Assembly: GCA_947259235.1 (NCBI GenBank)
Contig: CAMYLL010000015.1
Location: 1 to 16,740 of the forward strand
Source of the DNA: an uncultured Pseudodesulfovibrio sp.
Lineage (GTDB): Bacteria; Desulfobacterota; Desulfovibrionia; Desulfovibrionales; Desulfovibrionaceae
Length of the DNA: 16,740 nt
Direction: 5' to 3'
Shown: positions 15,653 to 16,740 of the stretch, in pieces
Layout: each line of letters opens with the position of its first letter
Numbering within the stretch: position 1 is the stretch's first letter
Notes under the pieces: generated by a model
The model's input: only the letters and a program-made list of their open reading frames with translations
What the model was told of the DNA's origin: nothing
The model's database searches: none
Program-made: the position numbers and the translations under genes

Positions 15653-16740
15653 CTACCCTTCCCCGTCCCGCAGGACATCGGGATAATTCCGCGAGTTGAA
15701 GCCGGGGAGCTCCACGCAGGAGCCGGAGCCGCACTCCTTGCACACGCCCTCGTATATTCCCTTCACCTGATTTGCCCGGAGCCGCCTGTGCGCGTTCTGC
15801 CATATGTTCCTGATGCCTTCCTCGCCCACGTTGCCCAGCGTGCACTTGCCGTTGGCGTCCAGGAAGCAGTGGGTCATGCGCCCGTCGCTCAGGATCATGG
15901 GATTCCACAGAGAGCAGCACGGCCCGGTCCGGGCCGCGGCCCGGTCGTTTGGCTCGGCCAGGCCGTCGATCTCGGACATGGGCACATCGGACCGCAGGTC
16001 GGCCCAGGTATGCAGCGTGACGAACTTGTACTCCAGCCCATGGTCCTCGCACCAGGTGACAAAGGCCTGCATCTCCTGCTCGGAGTCGTTGATGCCCGCG
16101 TAAATCTGATAGGCGATCTCCAGGCGCTTGTATTCCGAGAGGCCGTCGAGGTGCTTCTTGAAGGCGGTCACGTTCCGTATCAACGTGTCGAAGCTGCCCC
16201 CCCGGCGGATCTGCTCGTAGGACGAGGCGGTGAACCCGTCGATATCAACGCCGAAGATGGGAACCGAGGAGTCGGCCAGTTTCTTGTAGTTGTCGTCCTT
16301 GAGCAGGTTCTGGCCGTTGGTGAAGAGGATGGTGTTTTTCATCCCCTTCCTGCCCGCGTAGTCAAGCTTCTCGAACAGGGTCTCGTCCATGAGCGGGTCA
16401 CCGATGCCGTACAGGTGGACATAGGCCAGGGGATACTCGTCCACGATCTCGTCCACGATCCCCTTGAACAAGTTGAGGGCCATGTCCTCCGTCTTTCTCT
16501 GGAACATGGAACGCACGCACATGAGGCAGTCCAAGTTGCACCGGCTGGTGACCTCTATGTAAAGCTCCGTGGGAAAATGTTCGTTCAGAGCGAAGAAGGC
16601 CTGGCTCAGGGCGTCGTCGAGCTCTCTGTCGTTGATGGGAAAGTCGAAGCTGCCCCGCTCGTGCTGCCAAAGCGACGAGCGCGCGTGGGAGCTCACCCTG
16701 TCGAGCAGAAAGGGGATCAGCCCCTTTGCCTTCTGGTGGT
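15653..16740 (-). CDS. Radical SAM / SPASM protein (N-terminus beyond right edge)
   Basis: At least 361 residues are visible, and the frame remains open to the window edge. A GTG at 16696 could be read as a start, but it has no spaced ribosome site, and the 14 upstream codons (HQKAKGLIPFLLDR) look like protein, so the true start is probably outside. The radical SAM motif CNLDCLMC lies at 53-60 counted from that GTG, then YGIGDP takes the position of the GGEP motif. The C-terminal SPASM segment has CC, ILSDGRMTHC, GNVGEEGIRNIW and a closing CKECGSGSC. It is the first visible gene of the minus-strand run and is followed after 10 bases by a methyltransferase. It would use SAM radical chemistry on a peptide or carbohydrate; the substrate is unknown. 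Confidence 0.9.
   Translation of the reverse strand, partial: HQKAKGLIPFLLDRVSSHARSSLWQHERGSFDFPINDRELDDALSQAFFALNEHFPTELYIEVTSRCNLDCLMCVRSMFQRKTEDMALNLFKGIVDEIVDEYPLAYVHLYGIGDPLMDETLFEKLDYAGRKGMKNTILFTNGQNLLKDDNYKKLADSSVPIFGVDIDGFTASSYEQIRRGGSFDTLIRNVTAFKKHLDGLSEYKRLEIAYQIYAGINDSEQEMQAFVTWCEDHGLEYKFVTLHTWADLRSDVPMSEIDGLAEPNDRAAARTGPCCSLWNPMILSDGRMTHCFLDANGKCTLGNVGEEGIRNIWQNAHRRLRANQVKGIYEGVCKECGSGSCVELPGFNSRNYPDVLRDGEG

Overview
The window is GC-rich (roughly two thirds by eye) and gene-dense, with short gaps, ATGA overlaps and Shine-Dalgarno sites. It reads as part of a surface-glycan or flagellin-glycosylation island of a high-GC Gram-negative bacterium. The gene mix (MptE-like/DUF115 proteins, stacked glycosyltransferases, TylF-type methyltransferase, radical SAM/SPASM proteins) resembles islands of Desulfovibrio-type Desulfobacterota, but that placement is an inference and no taxonomic marker is present. 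I saw no tRNA, rRNA, insertion sequence, CRISPR array or phage gene.

Layout. (1) Positions 1-3329, minus strand: a large two-domain HAD protein, then an NAD-dependent SDR epimerase/dehydratase, then a small HAD phosphatase that runs off the left edge; these look like sugar-precursor or glycan-tailoring functions. (2) Positions 3330-3800: a 471-bp divergent intergenic region that should hold promoters for both directions. (3) Positions 3801-12691, plus strand: a compact seven-gene run. It holds a GT-like/MptE-like fusion, a second stand-alone MptE-like protein, two GT2 glycosyltransferases, an 859-residue GT4-helical repeat-TylF methyltransferase fusion, and two class I SAM methyltransferases. 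(4) Positions 12688-16740, minus strand: a converging run of three radical SAM proteins and one further SAM-dependent methyltransferase. The first of them continues past the right edge. The two converging runs meet in a shared CTAG where both stop codons overlap.

How they may work together (inference): the plus-strand genes would assemble and methylate a short glycan. The MptE-like pair recalls the Maf flagellin glycosyltransferases, which carry the same kind of domain. The HAD and SDR proteins would supply or edit sugar precursors, and the radical SAM group would add unusual radical-based modifications to sugars or proteins. No Wzx/Wzy flippase or polymerase, ABC exporter or flagellin gene is visible, so the acceptor and export route must lie outside.

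The most distinctive points are the three-part GT4-repeat-TylF fusion with a well-placed internal ribosome binding site in front of its methyltransferase part, a radical SAM protein whose SPASM-like cysteine segment precedes the core instead of following it, the tandem MptE-like paralogues, and the radical SAM/methyltransferase cassette with no recognisable substrate peptide.
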